From: Myroides sp. 1354 | GTDB taxonomy: Bacteria; Bacteroidota; Bacteroidia; Flavobacteriales; Flavobacteriaceae | DNA: 64,000 bases | Direction of reading: 5' to 3' | Assembly: GCF_030324495.1 (NCBI RefSeq) | Contig: NZ_JACAGN010000016.1 | Coordinates: 1 to 64,000, forward strand | Shown here: piece by piece, positions 1 through 8,109 of the stretch | Position numbering within the stretch: the first letter of the stretch is position 1 | Layout of the letters: each line of letters opens with the position of its first letter | Notes under the pieces: model-generated | The model's database searches: none | What the model saw: only the letters and a program-made list of their open reading frames with translations | Told to the model about the DNA's origin: nothing | Translations under genes and position numbers: made by a program

Positions 1-282
1 TTGTTCTCTGCTCATTTTACTAATGTACATATTTTATTATACAATTATTTTAATGACACAGTTCACGGGACACCCTCTCTGAATAAGATTTCTCTTGTAG
101 TGCTTTTTTACCTACTTAGTGATATATCTTTGATTTTTTACTTCAATAATTCTTCTTTTAAAAAACTTATAAAGTTACATTCTTTATTTGTAATAATATT
201 AAAAAATAAATTTATAACAAGTAAAAAATCATTAGATTTATAATTCTAAAACTAGTTCTCCTTATTTACTAGTTGTCTTTAA

Positions 283-312
283 AAAGAGAAAGTCCTAGGG
301 CTTTCTCTTTTT
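283..312. terminator. Intrinsic terminator hairpin
   Basis: Ten-base perfect stem AAAGAGAAAG / CTTTCTCTTT with an 8-base loop, followed by a T run on the + strand and preceded by an A run, so it could work in both directions. It lies between the left edge of the window and the DUF389 gene, which it can terminate from the - strand. Nothing convincingly coding is seen in 1-280; an open frame there starts at a TTG and has no family resemblance. Confidence 0.6.
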
Positions 313-432
313 TCTATTTAGTTACAATTTAAACTTCGTCTATAAAGTAACGTAAACTCCGCTTATTACCAAAAATATTACATCTACTTTTTGTCTTTAC
401 CTCCTAACAGACCTTAATGAAGATAACTATTT

Positions 433-1767
433 TTACTTTATCTGGTTATTCCCTTTCTCCTGTATAGGATTATTTCCTTGAACAAGTAAAATGGTATCTG
501 CCTTTAATCGAGTCTTTAACCAATTATTAAGTAGCTTACCATCTACTGCCTTTGTTTTTTCTTTTTGATTAAAAAGAAAAAACCAATTCATTGTAATACT
601 ATCAGTTTTTATATATCGCTCTACTTTCCCAATGGATACTTCTTCTATATTAGGAAAAAGTACATTAATTTCATTTATCAAATTAGGTTCATCCACTTTA
701 TACTTAGACAGTTCTTTTTTTAAGTCATTGATTATAATATCTTTCTCTGCATATGATCGATCTTGCTTACTGAGTTCATTTAAAATTTCTGATTTAATAT
801 CCTTTTCATCTTGTTTAAATGTCAGCTCTACATTGTCTAGACCTCTTTCCTTTAATAACCTGTTGTAGAGTAAAATATTTTCTTCAGTTAATTTCTTATC
901 CAAAAAAGCAAGTTCTACTTTTTTGGGCTTAGTATTATAATTAATCTTTTTATAAATCACAGTATACCCTCTATCATTAAACTCAGAATCAATGAACTCC
1001 TCGACAGTTTTTGTGAATTTCTTTTCTTCAAATAACGTATAAGCCAAGTAGAAACTAGGTACAATCATCACAACAATCAACATACTAATACCATATCTTA
1101 TACGTCTTTCTTTCTGGGTATCTAAAGTAGATGATGTTGGATATTTCAAGTACTTAATAACAAAAAAAGTAGCAATACAAATAAAAAAACAGTTAATAGT
1201 ATACAGGTAAAAAGCTCCCAAAAAGTAACTTATATTAAATGTAGCTAACCCATATCCTGCTGTACATAAAGGGGGCATTAATGCAGTAGCAATAGCAACT
1301 CCTGGTATAGGATTTCCTTTTTCAACCCTAGTAATAGAGATAACTCCAACAAGACCTCCAAAAAAAGCAATCAAAACATCATAAATTGTTGGGGAAGTAC
1401 GAGCTAATAACTCAGATTGAACATCCTTAAAAGGACTAACGTAGAAATAAATAGCAGAAACTAATAAACTAACAATAGTAGCAATGATTAAGTTTTTTAT
1501 TGCGATTTTTAGCAATAAAAAATTATAAGTTCCTAAGGCAAAACCTGCACCTACAATTGGTCCCATCAATGGAGAAATTAACATGGCACCTATAATTACT
1601 GCTGTTGAATTTACATTTAACCCAACAGATGCAATGATAATGGCACAAGCTAAAATCCATAGATTAGCTCCCTTAAAGGCAATATTAGCTCTAATGTTTT
1701 CTAGAACTTTTTCCCCTTTCTCTTCTCCTTTATGCAGATTAATGTAATCAAAAAACTTATTTGTCAT
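433..1767 (-). CDS. DUF389 family inner-membrane protein
   Basis: The 444-residue protein has an N-terminal half with about seven hydrophobic segments (roughly residues 35-245) and a soluble C-terminal half. The segment around residues 50-75, with STAVIIGAMLISPLMGPIVG, is the hallmark of the DUF389 (uncharacterised hydrophobic domain) family, and ATALMPPLCTAGYGL is a second conserved membrane motif. The biochemical function of the family is unknown. The gene starts 18 bases after the nhaA stop and reads in the same direction, so the two are probably one transcript, which hints at a role in ion homeostasis or envelope stress (inference). The charged C-terminal region, about 200 residues, is probably cytoplasmic or periplasmic and I do not recognise it. 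Confidence 0.85.
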   Translation of the reverse strand: MTNKFFDYINLHKGEEKGEKVLENIRANIAFKGANLWILACAIIIASVGLNVNSTAVIIGAMLISPLMGPIVGAGFALGTYNFLLLKIAIKNLIIATIVSLLVSAIYFYVSPFKDVQSELLARTSPTIYDVLIAFFGGLVGVISITRVEKGNPIPGVAIATALMPPLCTAGYGLATFNISYFLGAFYLYTINCFFICIATFFVIKYLKYPTSSTLDTQKERRIRYGISMLIVVMIVPSFYLAYTLFEEKKFTKTVEEFIDSEFNDRGYTVIYKKINYNTKPKKVELAFLDKKLTEENILLYNRLLKERGLDNVELTFKQDEKDIKSEILNELSKQDRSYAEKDIIINDLKKELSKYKVDEPNLINEINVLFPNIEEVSIGKVERYIKTDSITMNWFFLFNQKEKTKAVDGKLLNNWLKTRLKADTILLVQGNNPIQEKGNNQIK

Positions 1768-1785
1768 CTGCTCTTATTTTTATTG

Positions 1786-3108
1786 TTATTTTTTTTCTCT
1801 ACTCAAAACATAATATCCAATCACTCCCCCAATTATAGAAGCGACAAAGATTCCTATCTTAGCTTGAGTCATATATTCCTCACTTGTAAAAGCTAATGAA
1901 GTTACGAATAAAGACATGGTAAAACCAATAGCTGCAAGAAGGCTCAGTCCAAAAAGATTTTTAATATTCATCCCCTCAGGGAAAGGAGCTACTTTTAATT
2001 TTACCAAAACAACTGTAAAACCTACTACTCCTATTACCTTTCCAACCAATAAACCAAGTGCTACACCTAGAGCTACATTTGTACTAAACAAATGATCAAA
2101 ATCAATAGCTAAAGATACACCAGCATTGGCTAAAGCGAAAATAGGAATAATTAGAAAAGTAACCATCGGATGCATCATGTGCTCTAAACGCTGTAAAGGC
2201 GGTGTTGCACAGGCACTACTGTTTTCTATCTGCTCTAAAATATGTAATTGTTCATTAGTTAAAGCAGATCTAGTATTATCGGGATCTATTGCTTTGAACT
2301 TATCTAAAAGTACTTGTATTTTTTCACTAAATACTTTTTCACTAATTCTAACATTGGCAGGAATTGTAAACGCTGCTAAAACTGCAGCAATAGTGGCGTG
2401 AACGCCAGATAATAAAAACGCTGTCCATACCCCTCCAATTCCTAAAATAGCATAAAAAAGTATATTTCTAACTCCTATTCTATTACCCAAATACATAATA
2501 ACTAATATAGAAGCCCCAACTAATAAATGCAAAGTCGAAATCTCTGAAGTATAAAAGAAAGCTATAACAAGTACAGCCCCTAAATCATCAACGATAGCTA
2601 ATGCCGTTAGAAACACTTTTAATGTTAAAGGTATTCTACTTCCTAATAAATAAAGAACCCCTAAAGCAAATGCGATATCGGTCGCCATAGGAATTCCCCA
2701 ACCATTAGACATCTCTCCACTTGGATTTAAGACAAAGTAAATAACAGCAGGAACAACCATACCTCCTAATGCCGCTCCAATAGGTAACATTGCTTTTCTA
2801 GGATTAGATAACTCGCCTGCTACAATTTCTCTTTTCAGTTCTAGCCCAACAACAAAGAAGAAAATAGCCATCAATCCATCATTAATCCAATGGTGTAAAC
2901 TATATTCAAAAAAACTATTTCCTGCCCATTGAAAACCAAACTTATATTCCAAGATATGATGATAATGCTCTTTTAACGAGGAATTAGCTAATACAAGTGC
3001 AATAATTACACTTATCCCTAATACTATACCACCTGACTTCTCTTGTTTAATAAATCGTTGTATGGGGGATACCATCCTCTCAATAGGGGTCTGATTTAAC
3101 TGGTTCAT
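1786..3108 (-). CDS. nhaA: Na+/H+ antiporter NhaA
   Basis: NhaA exchanges internal sodium for external protons and supports sodium tolerance and pH homeostasis. The 440-residue protein shows the family's key acidic residues: the Asp-Asp pair in AIVDDLGAVL (residues 174-175, equivalent to the ion-binding pair of the E. coli enzyme) and MATDIAFALG (Asp144). GLSLLAAIGFTMSLFV marks the C-terminal helices. A hydrophilic stretch around residues 255-305 between transmembrane segments makes it longer than the roughly 390-residue enterobacterial enzyme; such longer forms are usual in Bacteroidota. It is the first gene of a two-gene unit with the DUF389 protein, behind a TATTTTTG promoter element. Confidence 0.95.
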   Translation of the reverse strand: MNQLNQTPIERMVSPIQRFIKQEKSGGIVLGISVIIALVLANSSLKEHYHHILEYKFGFQWAGNSFFEYSLHHWINDGLMAIFFFVVGLELKREIVAGELSNPRKAMLPIGAALGGMVVPAVIYFVLNPSGEMSNGWGIPMATDIAFALGVLYLLGSRIPLTLKVFLTALAIVDDLGAVLVIAFFYTSEISTLHLLVGASILVIMYLGNRIGVRNILFYAILGIGGVWTAFLLSGVHATIAAVLAAFTIPANVRISEKVFSEKIQVLLDKFKAIDPDNTRSALTNEQLHILEQIENSSACATPPLQRLEHMMHPMVTFLIIPIFALANAGVSLAIDFDHLFSTNVALGVALGLLVGKVIGVVGFTVVLVKLKVAPFPEGMNIKNLFGLSLLAAIGFTMSLFVTSLAFTSEEYMTQAKIGIFVASIIGGVIGYYVLSREKK

Positions 3109-3153
3109 AAAAATATTTCTTCTTGTTTTAATGTTATAAATAGTTTACAATTT

Positions 3154-3161
3154 CAAAAATA
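3154..3161 (-). promoter_or_regulatory. -7 promoter element of nhaA
   Basis: On the - strand this reads TATTTTTG, a match to the Bacteroidota -7 consensus TAnnTTTG, about 46 bases upstream of the nhaA ATG. No clear -33 TTG is present, so the call rests on one element. Confidence 0.35.
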
Positions 3162-3330
3162 GAAAATTAATTTTATTAGTTAATAAAAAATACGTATTTA
3201 CATGAATTATCACTTTTATTTAACTTTAATGATGTTTTTTTTGTAGTTAAAAACAAGTATTTATCTAAAAGCTTATCCTTAGCCATTACAGTTAAGAAAA
3301 ACTCATAAAAAACATTTTTTTCTAAAATTT

Positions 3331-3360
3331 AAAAACCCCGCCTTTAAAGCGAGGTTTTTC
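3331..3360 (-). terminator. Terminator of the cold-shock gene
   Basis: On the - strand the arms AAAAACCTCGC and GCGGGGTTTTT form an 11-base stem with one G-U pair and end in a T run, 39 bases after the csp stop. Confidence 0.7.
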
Positions 3361-3398
3361 TTAGAAGTATTTTGACTTACTTATCTAATACCAATAAA

Positions 3399-3590
3399 TT
3401 ATTTTCTTTTAACATTCACTGCTATTAAACCTTTTTGACTATGTTGTAGATCAAAAACAACATCATCATTTTCATAAATATTATCTAGTAGTCCTGTTGT
3501 ATGTACAAAAATATCTCCACTTCCGTTTGTTTGTGCAATAAATCCAAAACCTTTGGATTCATTAAAAAATTTTACTTTACCTTCTTGCAT
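3399..3590 (-). CDS. Cold-shock domain protein (CspA family)
   Basis: This 63-residue single-domain nucleic-acid chaperone carries both RNA-binding motifs: RNP1 as KGFGFI (residues 13-18) and RNP2 as DIFVHT (residues 26-31), after the canonical GKVKFFN start. Such proteins melt RNA secondary structure after cold shock. It lies 94 bases downstream of a DEAD-box helicase in the same direction. In many bacteria the two act together in cold adaptation, so co-expression is plausible. The long, very AT-rich leader has no Shine-Dalgarno sequence. Confidence 0.92.
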   Translation of the reverse strand: MQEGKVKFFNESKGFGFIAQTNGSGDIFVHTTGLLDNIYENDDVVFDLQHSQKGLIAVNVKRK

Positions 3591-3684
3591 ATAGCTTTTT
3601 TATTTTAATTGATTTATATTCACTTTTATACTTATCTTTTAAGTATAAGATTACATTTATATTTATTTAATTACAAAGATGAAT

Positions 3685-4797
3685 TTAACTCGACATTACC
3701 GGAATAGTAAATCCAATTAGTTTTTCAATTTTCTTAAGATCCTTTAACTGATCTTCATCACAAAAAGAAACTGCGGTGCCTTGAATACCTGCACGCCCTG
3801 TTCTACCAATTCTATGAACATAACTCTCAGGTTCATTAGGTAATTCATAATTTAATACATGAGGTAGTTCAGCTATATCAATACCTCTTGCAGCAATATC
3901 CGTTGCTATAAGCACTCTAATGCGATTATTTTTAAAATCATTTAATGCTTTTAATCTTGCATTTTGTGATTTATTACCGTGAATGGCAGCTGTATAAATT
4001 CCCAAACTCGCTAGCTTTTTTACTAATTTATCTGCCCCGTGTTTAGTCCTTGCAAACACTAAAGAACGCTTTATTGACTTATCCTTTAGAATAGTAAAAA
4101 GCAAGTTCAACTTTTCTTCTTTTTCGACAAAGTAGATAGATTGCTTAATTGTTCTGGCTGTAGAAGAAATAGGAGTAACTGTAATCTCTATTGGATTTCT
4201 CACAATTTGCAAAGCCAATTTTTTTATTTCGATCAGCATAGTAGCCGAGAAAAACAACGTTTGTCGTTTAGAAGGTATCTTTGTAAGTATTTTTTTTACA
4301 TCCTTTACAAACCCCATATCAAGCATGCGGTCTGCCTCATCAAGTACTACAATCTCAACATGACTAAAATCTAAGCAATGTTGATTTAACAAATCTAACA
4401 AGCGCCCTGGAGTAGCAATTAATATATCAACGCCACGATTTAGTTGAGCTACTTGTTTTTTTTGTGGCACCCCTCCAAAAACAGCTAAGTGTCTTAATCT
4501 TAGAAACTCACCATAGATTTTAAAATTCTCATTAATCTGAATAGCTAATTCTCTTGTTGGAGTTAAAATAAGAGAACGGATTACTTTTTTCGAACTGCTT
4601 TTTTGATTTAAAAGCTGTAAAATAGGTATTGCAAATGAAGCTGTTTTACCAGTTCCTGTTTGTGCACACCCAATTAAATCTCTCCCTTTTAATATATGCG
4701 GAATTGTTTGCTCTTGTATGGCTGTAGGCGTCTGATATCCCACTTTACTAATTGCCTCTAGTATGGGTTGAATTATATTTAATTTTTTAAAACTCAT
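3685..4797 (-). CDS. DEAD-box ATP-dependent RNA helicase (RhlE-like, short form)
   Basis: An RNA helicase that unwinds short duplexes during ribosome assembly or mRNA turnover. All core motifs are visible: Q motif (GYQTPTAIQEQTIP), motif I (AQTGTGKT), Ia (PTRELA), Ib (TPGRLLD), II (DEAD, in VVLDEADRMLDMG), III (SAT), V (ATDIAARGID) and VI (HRIGRTGRAG). At 370 residues it is essentially the bare two-RecA core and lacks the basic C-terminal tail of its paralogue at 43554-44768, to which it is very similar. That suggests a duplication in which this copy lost the RNA-targeting tail. The upstream region holds a structured leader shared with the paralogue (4798-4880) and a promoter-like element about 400 bases away. 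Confidence 0.93.
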   Translation of the reverse strand: MSFKKLNIIQPILEAISKVGYQTPTAIQEQTIPHILKGRDLIGCAQTGTGKTASFAIPILQLLNQKSSSKKVIRSLILTPTRELAIQINENFKIYGEFLRLRHLAVFGGVPQKKQVAQLNRGVDILIATPGRLLDLLNQHCLDFSHVEIVVLDEADRMLDMGFVKDVKKILTKIPSKRQTLFFSATMLIEIKKLALQIVRNPIEITVTPISSTARTIKQSIYFVEKEEKLNLLFTILKDKSIKRSLVFARTKHGADKLVKKLASLGIYTAAIHGNKSQNARLKALNDFKNNRIRVLIATDIAARGIDIAELPHVLNYELPNEPESYVHRIGRTGRAGIQGTAVSFCDEDQLKDLKKIEKLIGFTIPVMSS

Positions 4798-4880
4798 CTT
4801 GGTTTGACTGGAATTACCAGTATTTATTTAACTCCTATATATAGTTTTAAATAATCTGGAGTAGTTAGATTATAAAAAAC
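4798..4880 (-). promoter_or_regulatory. Structured 5' leader of the DEAD-box gene (candidate pseudoknot)
   Basis: Read as RNA on the - strand, there is a stem made of 4880-4867 with 4857-4844 (GTTTT + ATAATCT pairing with AGATTAT + AAAAC around a small internal loop). Its loop contains ACTCC (4862-4858), which can pair with GGAGT at 4835-4831 just downstream, giving an H-type pseudoknot. A short hairpin ACTGG-TAATT-CCAGT (4821-4807) then ends 9 bases before the ATG. The same three-part layout, with different bases in the main stem, precedes the second DEAD-box gene at 44769-44850, which argues for conserved RNA structure. Confidence 0.55.
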
Positions 4881-5202
4881 AAAGCTTCTTATCTGAAAAA
4901 AATAGGTAGTTAAATTATAAGACCATCTAATATTTAAAGAAAATTAAATTTAAAACCTCTTATTACTTTTATTTTAGTTGTTATAAAAATTAGTATAATC
5001 CGAATCCATTTGAAAAATGGATTTATAATTTTCAACTTTTACAAAAAGTTACTAACATTATATATTTATCAATAAATAAAATTTACTTTTTAACGAAAGT
5101 AATTGTAATTAAGACAACTGAAAGCAAAAACTGAGAAAGAAAAAATGTTTTTGACTATTTTCAGATAAGGCAAAAGGCAGAAGCCTGTTTATAAATTCTT
5201 TA

Positions 5203-5210
5203 CAAAGATA
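5203..5210 (-). promoter_or_regulatory. Possible distal promoter of the DEAD-box gene
   Basis: The - strand reads TATCTTTG, a TAnnTTTG match. If used, it would give the helicase mRNA a leader of roughly 400 bases, in line with the long leaders known for cold-shock genes. It abuts the inverted repeat at 5210-5248. Within this long gap (4881-5426) there are further hairpins, AATCCATT/AATGGATT (5003-5023) and AACTTTT/AAAAGTT (5034-5050), but no gene. Confidence 0.3.
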
Positions 5211-5248
5211 GATCAATTTATTTGAATTACATTAAAATAAATTGATCT
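5210..5248. repeat. 14-bp perfect inverted repeat
   Basis: AGATCAATTTATTT (5210-5223) and AAATAAATTGATCT (5235-5248) form a perfect 14-base stem around an 11-base loop. No T run follows on + and it touches a possible -7 element on -, so an operator for a dimeric regulator is as likely as a terminator. Confidence 0.4.
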
Positions 5249-5426
5249 GGACAATAAAACAGTTTTTTAAACTTAATTGATAATCTCATTAATTGGTAAA
5301 AAGAAAATATTTATTGAATCAAATTTTGCTCTTTTAATTAACTATATAATTTTATATTATCATTTTTTGTACTAAATTAAGGATAGATAATATTATCATT
5401 GTACCTTTTAACAAACTACTTAAAAT

Positions 5427-6140
5427 ATGTCAGAGGCTATATCAAAAGAAAAAGTCAAGCTACAAATTATTAAGACATTACATATAATTTCAGCCTTTAT
5501 GCTAATTGTATTAGGAGTAAGTATTTCTATTGATACCTTTAGTAATATTTCTTATTTAACTGGGGATACTTATATGAAAATTCAATTGTGGATTTGTATT
5601 TATTTTTTACTAAGTCTATTCATTGAATTTATTCTATCAAAGAAGAAATCAAAATTCTTTTGGAATAATATAATTTTTATTCTAATTTCCATTCCTTATC
5701 TCAATATATTTCAAGCCTTAGAAATTAGTTTCTCCTCTGAAGTAAAATATTTCTTTCGATTCATTCCCTTAATTAGAGGAGGATATGCACTTGGTTTTGT
5801 CATTATCATGTTAAGTAGAAAGAAAATTTCGGGTTTGTTTTTCTCTTATATACTAATTTTAATGTCATTAATATATTTTTATAGTCTTATTTTTTATGTT
5901 TTTGAACATGAAATCAATCCAGATGTAAATTCATATTTTGATGCTCTTTGGTGGGCGGCTATGGGAGCTACTACTACTGGCTCTAACATTATTGCAATTA
6001 CTCCAGTTGGTAAAATATTATCTGTTATAACAGCTATTTCTGGCATTACTATGTTTCCTTTTTTTACAGTATATGTCACTTCTTTAGTACAGCGAAAAGT
6101 TGCTTTTCAAGGAAAAAAAGTTAAAAGTAAAATTAAGTAG
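5427..6140 (+). CDS. Ion channel protein with non-canonical selectivity filter
   Basis: This is a 237-residue integral membrane protein with about five or six hydrophobic segments and a pore-like C-terminus: an outer helix (residues 138-158), a pore helix with ALWWAAMGATTTGSN (173-187) and an inner helix (195-220). The arrangement is that of Ion_trans_2 potassium channels, but the filter reads TTTGSN where K+ channels have T-x-G-Y/F-G. Charged residues before the pore (KYFFRFIPLIRGG) recall the S4 end of voltage-gated-like channels. Ion selectivity therefore cannot be deduced. A single gene with its own downstream terminator; no clear -7 box. Confidence 0.7.
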   Translation: MSEAISKEKVKLQIIKTLHIISAFMLIVLGVSISIDTFSNISYLTGDTYMKIQLWICIYFLLSLFIEFILSKKKSKFFWNNIIFILISIPYLNIFQALEISFSSEVKYFFRFIPLIRGGYALGFVIIMLSRKKISGLFFSYILILMSLIYFYSLIFYVFEHEINPDVNSYFDALWWAAMGATTTGSNIIAITPVGKILSVITAISGITMFPFFTVYVTSLVQRKVAFQGKKVKSKIK

Positions 6141-6210
6141 TCTAATTTATCATAAGTGAAATATTATCTCAATGCTATATATTTACTTTTTTCTCTTTTC
6201 TAGAAAGTAA

Positions 6211-6248
6211 AAAAATCCGTATTAGAATATTATCTTATAAGGATTTTT
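6211..6248 (+). terminator. Terminator of the ion channel gene
   Basis: AAAAATCC (6211-6218) pairs with GGATTTTT (6241-6248) and continues into a T run. An additional TTTACTTT/AAAGTAAA pairing lies just before it (6182-6210). Confidence 0.5.
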
Positions 6249-6352
6249 TCATGTTATTCTTTTATTGTTTTATAAATAAGAAAGTTATAGCAAAACATTA
6301 ATTATCTATCATTACAAAAGTTAATAAAAACAAATACAACGAATAACCAAAT

Positions 6353-6981
6353 TCAAGTGAATTTAAAACTAAATTCACAATCATAAATATCTAAGGCAAC
6401 CTTTGTTTGCTTTTTTATACAAGAATCAAATACTGATTCCCATACGCGTTGTGCAATCAAATGATAAATACTTTCTTTTATAGCGCTAAGTCTATTTGTG
6501 GTTAATAGCCCATGATGATTGGTAACCTTCACATCATTCACTATCTTCTATTAAACCTTGCAAGCTTTAATTTTAAAAGCAGGTTATTATACCTACTATC
6601 ATCAGAAAGTACTTTTAATAAACTGGGAATCTCCCGCCATAAATCCCCAGGAACATACTTACTCGATGTCTGCGGATAGGTAATAAACTTCTTTTCATAC
6701 AAGCTTAGAGCCATCCAAAGAGCTCATAGGCTCTTTTTTGAAGTGAGGTTAAATCAAAAAGTAGTTGAGAATCTTCTTTAACAGTCTTTATTTCTACTTT
6801 TGTAATGATAGATTCGCTTTGTTTCTCAATGCGTTTGAACGCTTGTTCTGCCTTGTGTTGATCCTCTGACTTATCAATTGAGAGTGACTTGAATAATACT
6901 CCTTCTTTTTGATGGGTAAGTTCTAGTTGATAATACAGCTTCTTTGTAAAAGAAGTATTCTCTATATAGCTTGTCGAATTA
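6353..6981 (-). pseudogene. Decayed DNA topoisomerase III (topB-like) fragment
   Basis: Three reading frames on the - strand, in order, encode pieces of one topoisomerase III. From about 6975 to 6727 the frame reads through KEGVLFKSLSIDKSEDQ and then LLFDLTSLQKRAYELFG before a stop. From about 6720 to 6555 it reads SLYEKKFITYPQTSSKYVP, matching the family's active-site region, where YPRT carries the catalytic Tyr (here YPQT). From 6550 to 6353 it reads KIVNDVKVTNHHGLLTTN, matching the VNDxKVTDHHAxxPT block, and then ends early. At least two frameshifts, a small deletion after FGW and loss of both ends show that it is dead. Plasmid-type TopB is a regular passenger of Bacteroidota conjugative elements, so this is probably the scar of one (inference). 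It has no living homologue in the window. Confidence 0.75.
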
Positions 6982-7142
6982 TTTTACTCTATTTCAAAGT
7001 GTAAAAAAAAGTTCGATTTGCTTAAGGATAATTATGTTTTAGCCTTCAAAGCAGTAATAAATATCAAGTATTACTTATAGTATTACTTAGTGACAGTTAG
7101 AGAAAAATTAACCATTCTCAAATGTGAGATCAGTAAACAAAA

Positions 7143-7170
7143 ATAGACTATCCAAATTTGGATAGTCTAT
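7143..7170. terminator. 28-bp perfect palindrome, probable bidirectional terminator
   Basis: The arm ATAGACTATCC (7143-7153) and its exact complement GGATAGTCTAT (7160-7170) flank AAATTT, itself self-complementary. Such near-perfect hairpins act as terminators in this phylum, but no U run follows. Nothing coding is recognised in 6982-7280. Confidence 0.4.
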
Positions 7171-7280
7171 ATAAATCAAGCACTTATATTGATTCAAAAA
7201 GTAAAATATTACTAGGCTCAAATTTAAGCTCAGTGAATACATGGCGCTAATAGAAACAAATAAGAACTCAATTGAGCGGC

Positions 7281-7406
7281 TTATCTATTAAGAACCTCCT
7301 TATGCAGGTTACCATTTTTTTTTAATTTTCTGTTTGTGATTTTAGATATTTTCTTTGAGATTTTTTCGCTGTGAGTTTTATCAAAAATTTTTCCAAAACC
7401 AATCAT
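7281..7406 (-). CDS. Possible small basic protein or gene remnant
   Basis: A 41-codon frame beginning MIGFGKIFDKTHSEK and ending LHKEVLNR, rich in Lys. The frame stays open upstream of this ATG to a stop near 7450, so it may be the tail of a degraded longer gene. It follows the two small paralogues at 7475-7942 in the same direction. No family recognised; real coding status is uncertain. Confidence 0.2.
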   Translation of the reverse strand: MIGFGKIFDKTHSEKISKKISKITNRKLKKNGNLHKEVLNR

Positions 7407-7474
7407 ATCATTTTTTATTCTAATATTCTTGCAAGCCGTAATACCATTGATTTATTCATATATACATATTTTGC

Positions 7475-7693
7475 TTAATAACTCTTATTTATTTCCACAT
7501 CTACTTTTACATGAGGGTAATATCCTTTACTAAATTTTGTTCCATTACTTTTCAAGAACTCATATACTTTCTTTTTTTCTTCAGAAAATTGATCAATAGA
7601 TGTCAACTCAAATTCAACTATATGATAAATCAAATCAAACATTAATGTTTCCATTATCATATCCAACTCTTCTTGGCTAATTTCGTGTTTCAT
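7475..7693 (-). CDS. Small acidic hypothetical protein, tandem paralogue 2
   Basis: This 72-residue protein starts MKHEISQEELDMIMETLM and has no signal peptide or transmembrane segment. Residues 10-52 align by eye with the upstream neighbour: a predicted amphipathic helix (MIMETLMFDLIYHIVE / SVMNIMLHTILMYILE), then a Ser-rich turn and a second helix ending in YEFLKSNGT / YNFLKDNRT. It starts 18 bases after the stop of the first copy, so they are co-transcribed. No function is known. Small tandem paralogues in a region of gene decay are often immunity or anti-toxin proteins, but no toxin is visible here, so this remains speculation. Confidence 0.6.
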   Translation of the reverse strand: MKHEISQEELDMIMETLMFDLIYHIVEFELTSIDQFSEEKKKVYEFLKSNGTKFSKGYYPHVKVDVEINKSY

Positions 7694-7711
7694 AGAAATC
7701 TGTAATAAAGA

Positions 7712-7942
7712 TTATTCTAATACTTTCTTCTTATTAATCTTTTTCATTCTCCTGTCAACAATGTCTATATGTTGTAATTCATTCGTTCTGTTATCTTTTA
7801 AAAAATTATATGAATCCTGGATATCTTTTGTCATCTCTGAAACAGAACCTATATTATGCTCTAAAATATACATCAATATAGTATGAAGCATAATATTCAT
7901 TACTGAATTAAGTTGGCTTTTATCTCTAAAGTTTACTTCCAT
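7712..7942 (-). CDS. Small hypothetical protein, tandem paralogue 1
   Basis: A 76-residue soluble protein, first of the pair, similar to the downstream 72-residue protein in its helical core (residues 14-52) but with a different, strongly basic C-terminus ending RRMKKINKKK. Preceded by an 11-base perfect hairpin at 7972-8000. The leader is AT-rich without a Shine-Dalgarno sequence. No recognised family. Confidence 0.6.
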   Translation of the reverse strand: MEVNFRDKSQLNSVMNIMLHTILMYILEHNIGSVSEMTKDIQDSYNFLKDNRTNELQHIDIVDRRMKKINKKKVLE

Positions 7943-7971
7943 TGTTTTTTATTATTGATTAAGCAGTGTAA

Positions 7972-8000
7972 AATGACTGTCTAAAATTAAGACAGTCATT
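7972..8000. terminator. Hairpin upstream of the small paralogues
   Basis: AATGACTGTCT (7972-7982) and AGACAGTCATT (7990-8000) form a perfect 11-base stem with a 7-base loop. It sits 30 bases before the start of the 76-residue protein, so it is either the terminator of a lost upstream gene or a leader structure. Confidence 0.4.
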
Positions 8001-8083
8001 AACAATAAGATGTAAGATATATAGCTCCTTACACAACAGTAATTATAAAATACGATATTACTAAAAATATAGAATTCACAAAA

Positions 8084-8109
8084 AGCTGCCTTAAATAATT
8101 AAGACAGCT
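8084..8109. terminator. Second hairpin, terminator-like on the - strand
   Basis: AGCTGCCTTA (8084-8093) pairs with TAAGACAGCT (8100-8109) with one wobble, and on the - strand the stem runs into TTTTTG. It shares the core CTGTCTTAATT with the hairpin at 7972-8000. The rest of 8001-8470 is very AT-rich and holds no recognisable gene. Confidence 0.35.

Noticed and set aside
1..243. An 80-codon frame starting at TTG at the left edge, containing DTVHGTPSL (53-80), which may resemble an IS end region
   Set aside because: No family resemblance, poor composition and a start at the window edge. The resemblance to insertion-sequence ends is from memory only and no second end or target duplication is visible.
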